NCBI GenBank assembly: GCA_037157565.1
Contig: JAZHRO010000063.1
Coordinates: 89,060,001-89,124,000, forward strand
Direction of reading: 5' to 3'
Origin: Thalassia testudinum
Lineage: Eukaryota; Streptophyta; Magnoliopsida; Alismatales; Hydrocharitaceae
DNA: 64,000 nucleotides
Below the pieces are notes generated by a model, which worked only from the letters and a program-made list of their open reading frames with translations, did no database searches and was not told the origin of the DNA. Made by a program: the position numbers and the translations under genes. Below are positions 10,229-21,847 of this stretch, piece by piece; position 1 is the stretch's first letter; each line of letters begins with the position of its first letter.

Positions 10229-12546
10229 TAAACCTCCATAAAAAAATATCCAAATTGACTTCATTAGGTTTGAATTGATCCCAGGAACTTAAATCATTCA
10301 TTAAATCTCAGTCTTGAGATCAAGAACCTCAAGAACAAGCCTAGGTTGACCATTTCAGCTTGAAAGTTGACTTCGTGATTTAAGGATTCTCAAATCAAAG
10401 AAACTATCCAATTTGACTCTAATCAAACTCAGGAATCCATTCAACACCTCAAAATCAAGTTTTGACCTATTGAAAACTGATCTTAGACCTTTCCACTTGA
10501 GTTCAGAACTGGTGTTGTTCATCAAAGAACACCAAAGAATCTCGAACTAATCTAAGAGTACCTAGATTCCCTAGGTTCTTGTGTTGCTTCCTAACCTATC
10601 ACCTTCTCTAAAACCTAATAGACAAGTCTCTTCAGCCCTGTTGCAGCTAAAGAAGATAGAGGTGAGCAAGTTGATATAAATGTCGAAACTTAGGCTTAAT
10701 AAGTGGAACTTGTTAATTAGAACATTTAAAGAGGATCTGGTGCATTACAAGTAGTTTCAAACTCTGTAGCACAAGATTAGCATCATCGGAGTTCATCGGA
10801 GCTCCGGTGAAGGTCGAAACAAGGGATTGGAGATAAAATCTCCATGAAATGAATCAAGAGCTATCCTAAAAGGTTCCTAAGGTTTTGTGGAGCCTCAAAA
10901 ACTCATCAATTGCTTAAATTGAAGTACCTAATAGGGAAGGAACTTCAAATTCATCAAATCTACCTCTTGAGTTCGATAGAACTCAGAAGGTTTCACCTCA
11001 CTCAATTGAGTGAGGCAAACTACTTAGAACAAGCATTCAAAGGTGTATGAGTAAGGAATTGGTGAATAAACTCCTCTCGAGCTGCCATTGACAGCAAGCT
11101 CATGAGGTTGAAGGAATTATGAGTTTTACAGGTAGTGTGTAATAGATCTAATTAATACCGTGAACAGGGCCCTAGTGATGAGTACAGGTGGCGGAGGGTC
11201 CCAATTGGATGTGTAAGTACCTTTAAGCCTTCTCCATTGATAGCGGAGGTGCTCAGGTGGATGTGATATGGTTTAGGCAAATTAGATAATAAACAAAGAA
11301 TTAAAGTGATAGAAATGATCATGGAAGTGAGAAGAAGGTGATCAGCATTCAATTAAATCAAAAGAAGGATCCGACAAACCCTGACATGGCTTGTCGGAGG
11401 TAAAGAAGATCTATCAGGCATGCAAGAAAATCTACCTAATTAAGCTAACTAACTACCTAAAACTAATCTAGACTCTCTAAGAATCATCTACCTACTATTA
11501 CCTGGAGGAAGGGAGAGTAGGGACTCTGCTGAGGCTCATCGGAGGGAAGAAATCAGAAGATAGACAAAAGAAACTCCGACATAGACGTACACGATATAGA
11601 GGAAGAAGTTGGAGTCAAGGCCTCATCCAGAGATGCAATGGAGGAAGATGAAGAAAAGGCAATCGCCTCTCTTGGAGAAGACTGGAGGAAGGGGAAGAAG
11701 ATCGTCGGAGGGTGGAAGGAATAGTGTATGTGAACAACTCATTAGAGAAGTAGGAAGCTAGTTGCTAACCAGAGATTGGAGGTGCAGAGGGATATTTATA
11801 GGTGGAGAAGGAGGTTAAGGGGGTTGCATCTAGCCATTATTACATTTAGGTATGGAGAAACCATTATTGTCATCTTCGACGATGGTGAACTCAATCTCTA
11901 GTCAAAAATAGGATTTAAAGTTCATCAACACCATTGGATGAGAAGTTATGGCAGAGCTTCGCGGCCAACGAGGAGAGGATCTAATGTTGATACGCAAGTC
12001 ATAGGAGGGTATACACACCAGTGTTCATCAGTTGTTGATGGAGAAGAAGAGTGATGAAGAAGAAAAGCTCTGAGGACCTATTCGCAAATGTAGGACCTAT
12101 AAATAATAAAAGGACTCAATTGACATGAACCTATGGACTAAAATGTAAATAGTGACTTTTGAAGCTTATTTTAAATTATTTATTTTTGAACTTTTTATAT
12201 ATAATTATAAATATAGTAAATAATATATTTATACCACTAAATTACTTTTTTGTCCCTTTTAGCTATATTTATTTACATGATTAATATTATTAGGTTAGTT
12301 AATAGCTTTGGTCATATAAATAGTATAAGTAATGTTTACTACTTGATATGTAGCTAAATGATTAGTCTTGAGTCCTAATTATTATTTAAACATTAATAGA
12401 TGTTAATTAAGCCTTAATTTAGTTATTTTATCATATAAATAAGGTCCTTACTATTTCTACCCTTATTATATAATTAACCCTATTGTAATGTTATTCATTA
12501 GTAATTTAACTAGGAAAACTAGCTAATAATGATGAATTAGGAAACA
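10229..12546 (-). repeat. LTR H, right part
   Basis: No coding region is visible. The right end reads GGAAACA at 12540-12546, so the sense strand would begin TGTTTCC, and F gag sequence starts at once beyond it. A reverse-strand TATAAATA lies at 11793-11800 inside a GGAGG/CTCC-rich setting, as expected for a promoter about 750 bp into an LTR. The far end is outside the window, so terminal structure and target duplication cannot be checked. Confidence 0.45.
11793..11800 (-). promoter_or_regulatory. TATA box of LTR H
   Basis: Reverse-strand TATAAATA followed on that strand by a purine/pyrimidine-biased leader. It supports reading H as a minus-strand LTR. Confidence 0.45.
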
Positions 12547-14200
12547 TGATGAGTCTCTCAGAAGTGGTGGAGCAGAATGGGTCAGGTTGGGCAACAAAGG
12601 AACAGATTGGGGTTGAACATATACAAAAGGCATAGGAGGTTCTTGGAGTACTGCATTCACTTGTCCATGAGGTGCTTAGAACCTAGGTGGGGCACCTGGG
12701 CTATGCATATTTCTTGGGTTTGGGATGAGTTGGGAGGGTAAAGCTCCTTGTGATCTATTCTCCTGTGATAATTAGTTCTACATGCTCTGCATTTGATTTG
12801 CTGAAGCTTCCATAATAGTTGTGTAGCGCTTACCCATTTGTTGCATGTTCATTTTCAACTCCTCTACCGAGTTAGCCTGAGGTGGAGGCTCAAGGGTAGC
12901 ATTGCATATTGGCTGATAAATAGACTAAGGCAACTACTGTGATGGGAATGGTTGTTGCCTAGGATATGTGGAGGCAACATTCCCATAAGATCTAGGCTAG
13001 TGCTGTGGAGTGGGATTAGGTCTTTGTAAGTTCCCATCCCAGGAAAAGTTAGGATGCTAGTGCCAATCAGGGTTATACATCTCAGAGTATGGGTTATTAC
13101 ACCCATAACCTTGAATAGCGTTGACATCTTCGTAGGTTAAAGATGCTTGAGACATATAGTCATCAAATGAGTATGCACTCAACTCATCATGGTTTGTGTA
13201 ACCCTAGTCTACTAGTACCAGATGCAAATTGTTCATAGGTTCCTAATAGGTAGGAGCCCATGAAGAAATAGAGGGGAGGGGGAATAGAGGCATCTCAAGA
13301 AGGCATATAAGCTCGAGCAAAAGGAGCTCAGGATGCGAGGGAATAGTTAGAAGGAGCAGTGCTTGATCCTATTGGACAAGAATGGATAAGCTCATCAAGT
13401 TTCTTGTCCAACACATCCACCTTGTCTACTTTGTGATGATGTTTATATCAGCTCATGTTGACTCTGCCTAGGACTAATGGATGGAAAGTCTCTACTGGCT
13501 AGGTTTTTGGAACTTGTTCATTGAGTCTATGCTCAATGAGTTCTCTACAAAGGATTCAAACAACTCAAAGATGCCAGCCACATCCTTAGCCAAGAAGTTC
13601 CCACCACTAGACATAGTGGCCAGATATCAATGGGTATTGTCTAATCCACGATAAAAATATGAGCGAGGTGCCAATGAGGCACCCCATGGTGGGGAGACTT
13701 CCAGAGAAGGTCTTGAAATCATTCTTAGTCCTTGTGCAACTTTTCGCACGGTTGTTGGGAGAATGTTGTGATGGCCTACCTCATTGCATTTGTGTGCCTG
13801 ATCAAGAAGAATTTTTGGAGGAATTCTCGATGTAATTCCTTCCACGTGGTCATAGGTCTCCCGATGGTCTTGAACCAGTAGGAAGGTTTATCCTTAAGAG
13901 AGAATGGGAAAAGCTTCATGAGAACAATCCCTAGGTCAACATTCCTAGGTTGAACTGTCTTAGCAATCTAATCTAGATCCTCTAGGTGCTAAAATGGATC
14001 TTCACTCTATTTTCCATAGAAATAAGTCTGAATCAGACTTATTACATTCAGCTTAAATTGATCTTCATCTATGGGCATCCTGACTTTGGGTTGCACATTT
14101 CATGCTGTTGGATCATAAAAGTCCTATAGTTGCATGGGATGTTCTCTACACGCTAGATTTTGCATTCTATCGAGACTATGGTGATAGCGTCAAGGCGTTG
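12547..14200 (-). pseudogene. F: decayed Athila-type gag (main part)
   Basis: Reading leftward, the translation gives MPIDEDQFKLNVISLIQTYF, an EDPF..HLEDL segment, LFPFSLKDK and YNPDW..HPNFSWDGN, all hallmarks of Athila-lineage gag and alignable with the gag of element 1. Several stops and frameshifts interrupt it; the longest clean piece is 13845-13627. The N-terminal part lies at about 34958-35122, beyond insertion E. The C-terminal part is cut at 12547 by LTR H, so any pol of this element would lie outside the window. This is the oldest layer of the nest. Confidence 0.7.
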
Positions 14201-15199
14201 TGATAGGTCAACTTTAGTGGACTAATTTAGTACCTAAGTGCATTTTTATTGGGACATGAATTTAATTTAAAGCAATCATTACATTGATAAACCATTTATG
14301 CTTTAAAAATTATCATTCCATACATTGTATTAATTTTTACATGCCTTGAATAAGTGATTTGATTAGTTACTTATTTGGATGCAGGGTCATGGCTTTACAT
14401 CAAAGATATTTAATTTTCACCAAGAAGGAAACTCTTTTATTTTGGAAAGCCCACGAAGGATGATTGAAAGAAAAAGGAAGGCTCCCATCTCCTTTAGGAG
14501 ATGTCACACAAGATAAAAAGGGGCTTTCTTCCTACTTATAGGATCATCTTCCTCCATGAGGGAGAACCTTCTCTCCAACAACAACCACCGTGTGCCACCA
14601 CCAAATCCACCACCACAAGCCTCGACGACAACCGCGACACTGCCACCATGTCTGCTACCGCATCTCTGACATCACCACCATGCACCATCCCTTTCATTTA
14701 AGTCCTTCAGGAACCTTCCCAAATGTCCAGAGATTAGCGCCTACCTTCCTTACTGTCTTCTTCCGATGCAACCATGACCCACACCTCCGGCTCCCCCCCT
14801 CCACCTTCGTGCTCCACAATAGAGGAGCGGCACCACCACCATGTGCTCCTCCTTAGCGTTGACCGTCAACCACCTGTGACTTGCATGACCCTAACCTCCA
14901 TGCGAAGCACCAGCCATCACCACCCACACACAGCCACCCGCCCTCACACTACCCCGCCACTGTGTAACCATGCTCTCTGGTACTCTGCCCCTTATGCCCA
15001 CAGCTCGCATGCCTCAATGCGGCCAGTCTCCTCTGCACCAACCGGTGCCGCCACGCACGCACCCACATGCATAGCACCATGCCCACTGTTCATCTTCACT
15101 ACAGAGAAGAGGAACCCAAAGCCGTCAGCTGTCTCCTCCTCGCAGTTGTCAACTCCAGCCATGAAGCTTCACACCATCCATGCCAAAATGCTCCCCTCT
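14201..15199 (+). repeat. LTR E, segment 1
   Basis: The segment starts TGATAGGTCAAC directly after F gag. From about 14560 it becomes C-rich (CCACCACC-type runs), which leaves several overlapping frames open (14501-14701, 14590-14856, 14774-15202). I regard these as composition artefacts. It is interrupted at 15200 by element 1, whose CCTCT target duplicate is 15195-15199. Confidence 0.55.
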
Positions 15200-15985
15200 T
15201 GATGAGTGGCTACTCATCATAGCTAAAAGGCCGAAATTAAGCTAGATACTAAGCAAAACAATATCAAATTAACACATAAAAAGGGTTAAGTGTGGGAATT
15301 AAAGAAAAGACCTAAAACTTTTAATGTGTGTTAAAATCTCCTAATTAGGTCACAAAAATGAGATATTCTGAAAACTAAAGAACAAATGATGATCCATGCA
15401 TCAATTGAACACATAAACAAGTTTGAAAAGACAAATCAGAAGTAAAATCAATGTCTTAAATGTTCAATTAAGCACATGTAAAAATTTGAAAGCAATTGGA
15501 CATCATTTAGGCTTAGAAATAAATAGATTACAAGTAGGTCCTTCATGCATTACATTTCTACCCATCAAAACTCCTTCTTGGACCTTTTTGCAAGCCGCAG
15601 GGACCCTTCTGTATGACTGCAGGGCCCTTCCGGTTATAGTTCTTCTCACTTTTGGACCTGCACGCTATTCTTCTACCCCTTCGTTTAAGGGTCTTCCTGC
15701 AAGTTTTCCCTCATTTCAGAGAGAAGTCTGTGTTCTTCAAGCGCACTGTAGCGCGCGAAGAACACAGCCATTCTCGACCGTTCATCGCACTTTTGATCTC
15801 GATCTGCGGCTGGAATCAAATGGAACCTTCGCGCGATTCGGTGCGTGCGTTCACCTCTCTTCCCAGATCTCATCTGACGGTCAGATCTCTCTCTTGACTC
15901 ACCGCACGCTCTACCCATCTCATCCTCACCGCCGGCCTGATTCTGATTAACCTCACCCTTGCGGTGATCTCAGTCACTGAGCTGC

Positions 15986-15993
15986 TATTTAAG
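15986..15993 (+). promoter_or_regulatory. TATA-like box of element 1 5' LTR
   Basis: TATTTAAG in a CT-rich context, with a CCTCC/TCTCTC-rich downstream region typical of plant start sites. The 3' copy is 28981-28988. The start site itself is not determined. Confidence 0.5.
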
Positions 15994-18250
15994 CACCTCA
16001 GTGGTGTCGCGCGCAAGGGATCGCTCCCTCCTACATCTCTCAGCGATCAATTCTTCCACTCCAGTCTCTCCTCCTCATCTAGACCCTGATTTCACAGCCA
16101 CCGGCTGTGGAATCATCGCCTGCTCTCGACCCTCCTCGTCGCTAAGGACCTCGTAGCACCTGAGGACGACCCTGGAGTCTCACTAGCAGACTCTTCCCTC
16201 CGCTGGAGTCACCCTCCTCCTTTCTTCCTCCTTAGCTGCCGGCTAAGGACCCATAGGTCCCATTCTTCCTTTTAGTTTAGTTTTTAATTCTGCACAAGTA
16301 GTGTTAGATTTAGTTTGCAGTAGTTTAGAATAGATTTAGTTTTAATTGTTAGTGTTTAATGTTAGCTGTAGTTAGATTAGTCTTAGCAGTAGAATTAGTA
16401 TTAGATCCCCTCCCTCACCTCCTCTGATCAGTCCAGATCAGAGGGGAAGAATCATCTGTTCACTGTTCAATTTATCTTCCTCTTCATGTTTTGTTTTTCC
16501 ATCATCCAGATTCTGATTCTTGTTTTTTTCCTTTTAACGACGAATTTTTCATCAATCACCCACACATCCTGACCCAATTTCAGATCTGATGGCACACTGC
16601 CTCAGATCTGAAAGTGGCGTCACAAGCACCATTTGGGGCTTCTCACTCATTCCATTTGTTTCATAAAAGCCCCTCTGTTTTAAATGGATTGCCTCAGTTT
16701 GTCAGAGCACTTTTGATATGGATTTTAAAGGATTTTTACTCTCTGAAATGTTTTGACAGATCTGACAAATTGAAAGGATTTTTGGTTTTCATTGTAGGCA
16801 AGGATTCTGAGAAGTTCTCTGGTGACAGAGAACCAATCAGAAGAGCCTTTCATGATTCTGTTTATACTTTGTTTTGAATGCATTCGCCAGCTTCCATTAA
16901 ATTTCCTTAATGCATTCTTAGTCTCTTTTTGCTATTTCAGAACTGCCATGCACTATTTGTGTTGATGATCATTTCTGTATGGTGATTCTCTAACCTAAGG
17001 AGTTTTCCATACTCCTTCAGGTTGCAAGAAACTGGGATTGTGTTTCTTTGGTTTTAATTGATTGAGCTAAGTCTTCCTTCATGCTGTCTATGGCATTAGG
17101 AAGACTAACTCAATGCCATTTGCTGTTTTGATCTGAAAGGATGCTTCGGCTAAGTTTTTTTTCTAATGAGTGTTTGAGCTGAATTTACATGAGATTTTCG
17201 TGAGATTTAAACCCCTTTCAGATTTGGATTTCAACTCTGTAAATTGTAGTTTGTTTTGAATTTTATCTTACTCCCAGTTATACAGCAACATGCTGCATAT
17301 AGCAGCTACATTCCCCTCTTCTCTAAACTCCCTTCTTCTCTAAATTTCCCTCTTCTCTGTAGAATACTTTCCCCCTCTTCAAGTGGACTAACTGCAGCAG
17401 CAGTTAGCCATTTGACAGTGGCTTAAGCCACTGCCACTGTAAATAACACTAAAACAGCACATTGTTCTCTTCTCCATCTCCTCTGACAGTAGCTGAAGCT
17501 GCTGCCTAAACTAAAAAAAAAAAAAATCAATCAACTCTAATTCCCTAACTTTATACAAAAGCCTAATGGCATAGACTTATTTTAAAACTGTAAATACACC
17601 CATTCATAGTATTATAACTATAACTATAGCATATCAGTTAGATACATAGTTATACTGTAAATATGTATAAAACCTGTACAGAAATTCGTATACATATGTA
17701 ATCTATGTAAAAATATGTATATATACTAGTCTAGTATGTATGTATCTACTGATCTATGTATATATATATGTACAGATTTATATTTACTGATTTAGTAGCT
17801 AAGTTAATAGGTTAGAGCAATAATCAAGTAAATAAACCTATAAACTAGGGAATATATATATATATATGTATATATTAAGTAATTTAAGTTAGTCAAAGTA
17901 TAATTATACCTAGTATAACTTACTGTAACTTAGTTTTAATTATAAACTACACAGAATTGCTATTTTAGCCTAAATAAAACATAAATAAATTCGTAAAAAT
18001 ACAATAAAAATATGTATTAAATACTTAAGTATGTAAGTTAAAACTGTTTAAGGTCAATTAGACCATTTACTAATTATTTTATAAGTAATTAACTATTTAA
18101 TCACTTAAATCAACCTGTATAATCAGCCTAGTTTAGCGAATTTATTTGTATAGTAAATATATTTAAAATTCAAAATTAATTAATCAATTATGTAGTATTA
18201 TGTAAATATTTTCTTTACCATATTTTATTTTATTTTTTTTAATAATTTAT

Positions 18251-18341
18251 GGCCCCCAAATCGAGGGCCAAAAACGCGCACAGACGCAGCTGCGTCTGGT
18301 TTCCAGCGCACGATGTGGCGCTGGAATAGCGCCACATCGTG
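18251..18341 (+). other. GC hairpin block in element 1 5' LTR
   Basis: In order: GGCCC/GGGCC (18251-18269), the perfect palindrome CAGACGCAGCTGCGTCTG (18281-18298), TTCCAGCGC/GCGCTGGAA (18301-18326) and CACGATGTGGCGCT/AGCGCCACATCGTG (18309-18341). The last two overlap and exclude each other. The block is identical in the 3' LTR. Confidence 0.85.
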
Positions 18342-19407
18342 GGCTGCAAACGAAACGCAGCATATAAATATAATTTATGTTATATGTTAACCAGTCGTCA
18401 AGGCGCCGGGCGCCCGAAACGTTACCTGTTCCGTCTGATCCGATAACCCGATTCTGATGTGATGATACTGAATGTGTGGGGCTGGGAGCCCGAGCATGTG
18501 CGAACTTGTTGAAGGCGTTGGGCTGAGGCCCTGTGCTGATACGAAAACGTAATTGAGCACCTAATCTGAGATTAGGGCACGCTTAGTAGAGGTCTGGTCC
18601 CACCTTAAGGGTGCTGTGTATCCCTCGAAAAGCGCACCCGCTAATTAAACACATTTTACACTAAGGACTCTCCACCGCAGCCTCTGAAAGACTACACAGA
18701 ACAAAATGAAAGGACAGACGACTTAAAAAAAAAAAAGAGATAACACGAGATAACAACAGAAAAGACTCTGTACATATGTAAAATTAAACCCACATAATTA
18801 CTAACAGAATAAAACGACACTATAAATGTCGCTAAAGACCTCAGTTTGCTTCTTTAGGTTGTATATAGTGTTTCCTGAGATTTAGCGACGTTTATATCTG
18901 TCACTAAAACTGATATATATGTCACTATAAATAAATGACTAGTAAGTTAAGTTTTTACACCATGGTATCCTAATGTAGTATGAACTAACATATTAGTGTT
19001 AATAGTATAACTTGTAAATACATAGTTTAGAGTATAATAATAGATTGTTTGATGCTTGTTCATAGTTAGCATTTTTGCAAGCACTTCTTAGCAACTAGGT
19101 AAATAAAACATTCATTCATTCTTTAAATGTAAAGTTTCTTTTTGAATAAGAAGACAATTTTGGAGATAATCAAAGAGTGACCGAATTAAATTCAATAAAT
19201 TGCCTCCCAGAGAACGACCTGGAACAAAACCAGTAAAAATTAGATAAATAAGCAAATGATAATAATGGTTGTAATGACTGGAACTCACCCATACTCACCA
19301 CTATACGACATCCTTAATGTTATATTATACACCCTATACTACAACGACATAATCAACAATTATTACCAACAAACATTTACAACAACCATAATCTATCATC
19401 ATAATTT

Positions 19408-19424
19408 TGGCGCCGTTGCCGGGG
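19408..19424 (+). other. Element 1 primer-binding site (tRNA-Asp)
   Basis: TGGCGCCGTTGCCGGGG is a perfect 17-nt complement of the plant tRNA-Asp 3' end including CCA. It lies 6 nt after the LTR end. Confidence 0.95.
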
Positions 19425-20542
19425 AGGCAACGCTCTTTGCACCAAAATTTTCTTTTTATTCTTTTGTATATAGAAATTCTTCATTCATTCATTATAATTG
19501 CTTTTATTTTCCATTGAATTAATTGTGTATACATTCCTTTATTCTTTTACTAATCATTTGTTTTTTCCACAGCACTTGAGAAGGAGTGTCGTCTTCCTGG
19601 TGGAGTCGCTGCGCTCCAGATTCGTCTTCCTGGTGGAGTTTTGCCTCGAAGTCGCTGTAGGATTTTAGTATTAGTTTTAGTATAGATAGTTTTAGGTTTA
19701 TTGATTAGGAGCAATTGTTAGTCATAAGTTGTGAGAGCTTGTTCTCACACAATTTTTGTAATAATTCTGGACTATCTGGACTTTATTTCTTTATCTTCTT
19801 AATTTCTTTCCTTACTTTTGAATTGCATATAAAATTTTTCAGAAAAATCAAAAAATCAAAAAGACCTCATACTTATCTAGCAGCAGCATAACCTCAGGCA
19901 TCCATTTTTAGGATTGCATTTCATTCCTGCTAGATTTTAATTCAAGTCAAATCTGCATTAGAAGATTGCTGGAGTCAGGTACGCATTTCTTACCTAACTC
20001 TAACTCCTGCCATATTTGCATTTGACTTAAAATTAAAGAAGACCACTACTTGTTTTGAATTTAGTAAAAAAGTGAAACGAGCAGCATAGAAAACACATTT
20101 TAATCACTTCAATTAAATCAAAAAGGAGATAGCAAAATTGGGTGAAACCATGTTTGAGATTTTAATCGCCTTGTGTTGAATGTTATCGTGCACACAGCAC
20201 GATCACTTAAGGCCACAATACATGGGTTTCTACCTCATCTTTCTGCAACCACAGGATCTGGATCCGCACGCTCAGTCTAATCCAGATTCCCAGTGGATTC
20301 TAGAGGTCTGCACTTCGCTAGGTTTATCTTAGGATATGTACAATTGCTTGAAACAATTGTTTGCGTATAACATACTTTGCGTAGTAGCCTCTAGGAAAAA
20401 TTTTCTCCGATTCATTTCGATTGATTGGTCTTCTTGAATTGAGATTTTATTGGGATTCTTCTGTTTTATTGTGAACGTTAAAAATTTTTTCCCATTGAGT
20501 TGGATCGAATTAGAGTAAACGGGATTTCAAAAAATCAACTCA
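19425..20542 (+). other. Element 1 gag leader
   Basis: An untranslated leader of about 1.1 kb, matching in length the leader of element 2. A pyrimidine run ending in CCACAG at about 19561-19572 resembles a 3' splice site; splicing is not demonstrated. No ORF of note. Confidence 0.7.
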
Positions 20543-21847
20543 ATGGAAGGTAGGAGATCCCAAAACCCAGAACTTGTACTCCCCTTGGGTACTGCTACCC
20601 AAGCTACTGCATCATCTTCTTTGCCTTCCACTTCTAATCCCTTACCTCCTGAGTCTCAAAATACTTTCCACAATCCCCCTCGCCAAGAGGATGATCTTGA
20701 TTCTTCACACTTTGAGGATTTTGAAGAACTTCCTCCAGACTTAGTTGCACATCCTCTACCACAGCAACCACCTATCCCTAGGTTCCAACCTCCACCTTAT
20801 CCTAATCATCCTAATCCACCCCCGGAGAGAGGACCTATGCCTCATCTTCAGCACCTTTTCGATACACAACTACAAATGAATACCTTAACCCAACAGGTGC
20901 AACAGCTTGCTCAAGCTGTAAATCTATTAGCTAACCCCCAACCACAACCACTTCAACCTAGAAATCCTCAGGCACCACCCCAACCCCGTAGACCTCAACT
21001 ACGAGATTATTATAATCCCGCAGTTGCCCAACCAATGCCTGTGGTACGTTATCCCAATGGGGGTCGTGCTGCTGAACTGAAGCCGAACATTATAGCACTC
21101 ATTCGTCACTTCCATGGACTTGCTTCTGAGGACCCTTTTCAGCATTTAGAGGAGCTGAAGAATCTTGCCCAAACTTTGGGTCCGCAAGGACATGATCAGC
21201 ACACGCTTTTGATGAAAATGTTCTCCTTTTCATTAAAAGATAAGGCAGCCTTTTGGTTTAGAACACTTGCACGGACTACACCTATAGATTCTTGGGCTTC
21301 TTTAGAACATGAGTTCTTAAAGAAGTACTTTCCTGTAGGCCGCACTAATGCCTTAAGGCGTGCCATCACCACCTTCACCCAGAATTTAGGAGAACCTATG
21401 CACGAGGCTTGGGAGAGATTCCATGAGCTTTTGAGAAAATGTCCCCACCATGGTGTCCCACGCTGGCAACAGGTTCAGATCTTCTACCATGGGCTCCATG
21501 ATGACACACGGAATTTTGTAGATGCCGCTTGTGGAGGCAATTTCCTGTGTCGGGACGAGGACTCAGCCTTTGAGCTCTTTGAAGGCATGGCCGAAAACTC
21601 TATTAACAATGCTTCAATGAGCGTGTTTAATAGAAAGTCCTCACATTCCCATTCACACACGGGGGTACATGAAGCCCAATCCAGTAGCAAAGACTTAGAG
21701 ATAGTGGCTAGTCAACTGGATAAAGTGGGCTTAATCGAGAAGAAAGTAGATGAAGTATGGAATTTCTCTCAAAACACCCATCTTCTTCTTCTCAGTCACC
21801 AGCACAAAACACTTCTTCTCAGTTTCCCACAGGGAGGGAAACTGTGA
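20543..21847 (+). CDS. gag: Element 1 gag, N-terminal and central part (434 codons)
   Basis: Gag forms the particle in which the element is reverse transcribed. The start ATG follows a long leader (context CTCAATGGAAGG). Residues 1-130 are Pro/Gln-rich. The retrotransposon gag core follows, with IALIRHFHGLASEDPFQHL near residue 190 and MKMFSFSLKDKAAFWFRTL near residue 225, then LKKYFPVGRTNALRR. The frame ends at 21847, while the expected gag C-terminus (YNPGWRNHPNFSW) lies in the next, overlapping frame from 21754. In related elements this is one reading frame, so I infer a small indel near 21740-21850. I see no obvious slippery heptamer in the overlap, so a programmed shift is less likely. 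No CCHC knuckle is visible. Confidence 0.9.
   Translation: MEGRRSQNPELVLPLGTATQATASSSLPSTSNPLPPESQNTFHNPPRQEDDLDSSHFEDFEELPPDLVAHPLPQQPPIPRFQPPPYPNHPNPPPERGPMPHLQHLFDTQLQMNTLTQQVQQLAQAVNLLANPQPQPLQPRNPQAPPQPRRPQLRDYYNPAVAQPMPVVRYPNGGRAAELKPNIIALIRHFHGLASEDPFQHLEELKNLAQTLGPQGHDQHTLLMKMFSFSLKDKAAFWFRTLARTTPIDSWASLEHEFLKKYFPVGRTNALRRAITTFTQNLGEPMHEAWERFHELLRKCPHHGVPRWQQVQIFYHGLHDDTRNFVDAACGGNFLCRDEDSAFELFEGMAENSINNASMSVFNRKSSHSHSHTGVHEAQSSSKDLEIVASQLDKVGLIEKKVDEVWNFSQNTHLLLLSHQHKTLLLSFPQGGKL

Larger units (their letters stand above)
15200..19401 (+). repeat. Element 1 5' LTR
   Basis: 4,202 bp, starting TGATGAGT and ending ATCATCA, so the ends carry TGATGA/TCATCA. The first 20 bases form a perfect hairpin (TGATGAGT, 4-nt loop, ACTCATCA). 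A TATA-like box at 15986-15993 would leave a 3.4-kb transcribed LTR portion. An AT-rich section (about 17500-18245) is followed by a block of GC-rich hairpins (18251-18341) and more inverted repeats up to about 18900. It is unusually long for this lineage. The frames at 15423-15950 and 16614-16877 are open in both LTRs but show nothing protein-like. Confidence 0.95.

Noticed and set aside
14501..15202. Three overlapping frames before element 1
   Set aside because: They follow from C-rich LTR E sequence, and the last runs across the insertion junction into element 1.
15423..15950. 175-codon open frame in the element 1 LTR, open again at 28418-28945
   Set aside because: Both copies are open only because the LTRs are nearly identical. 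The frame covers the promoter region, has no recognisable domain and no protein-like composition.
21754..21847. Programmed gag-pol frameshift
   Set aside because: The frame change falls inside gag, before the YNPGWRNHPNFSW motif, not at a gag-pol border, and no clear slippery heptamer with a following structure is visible.
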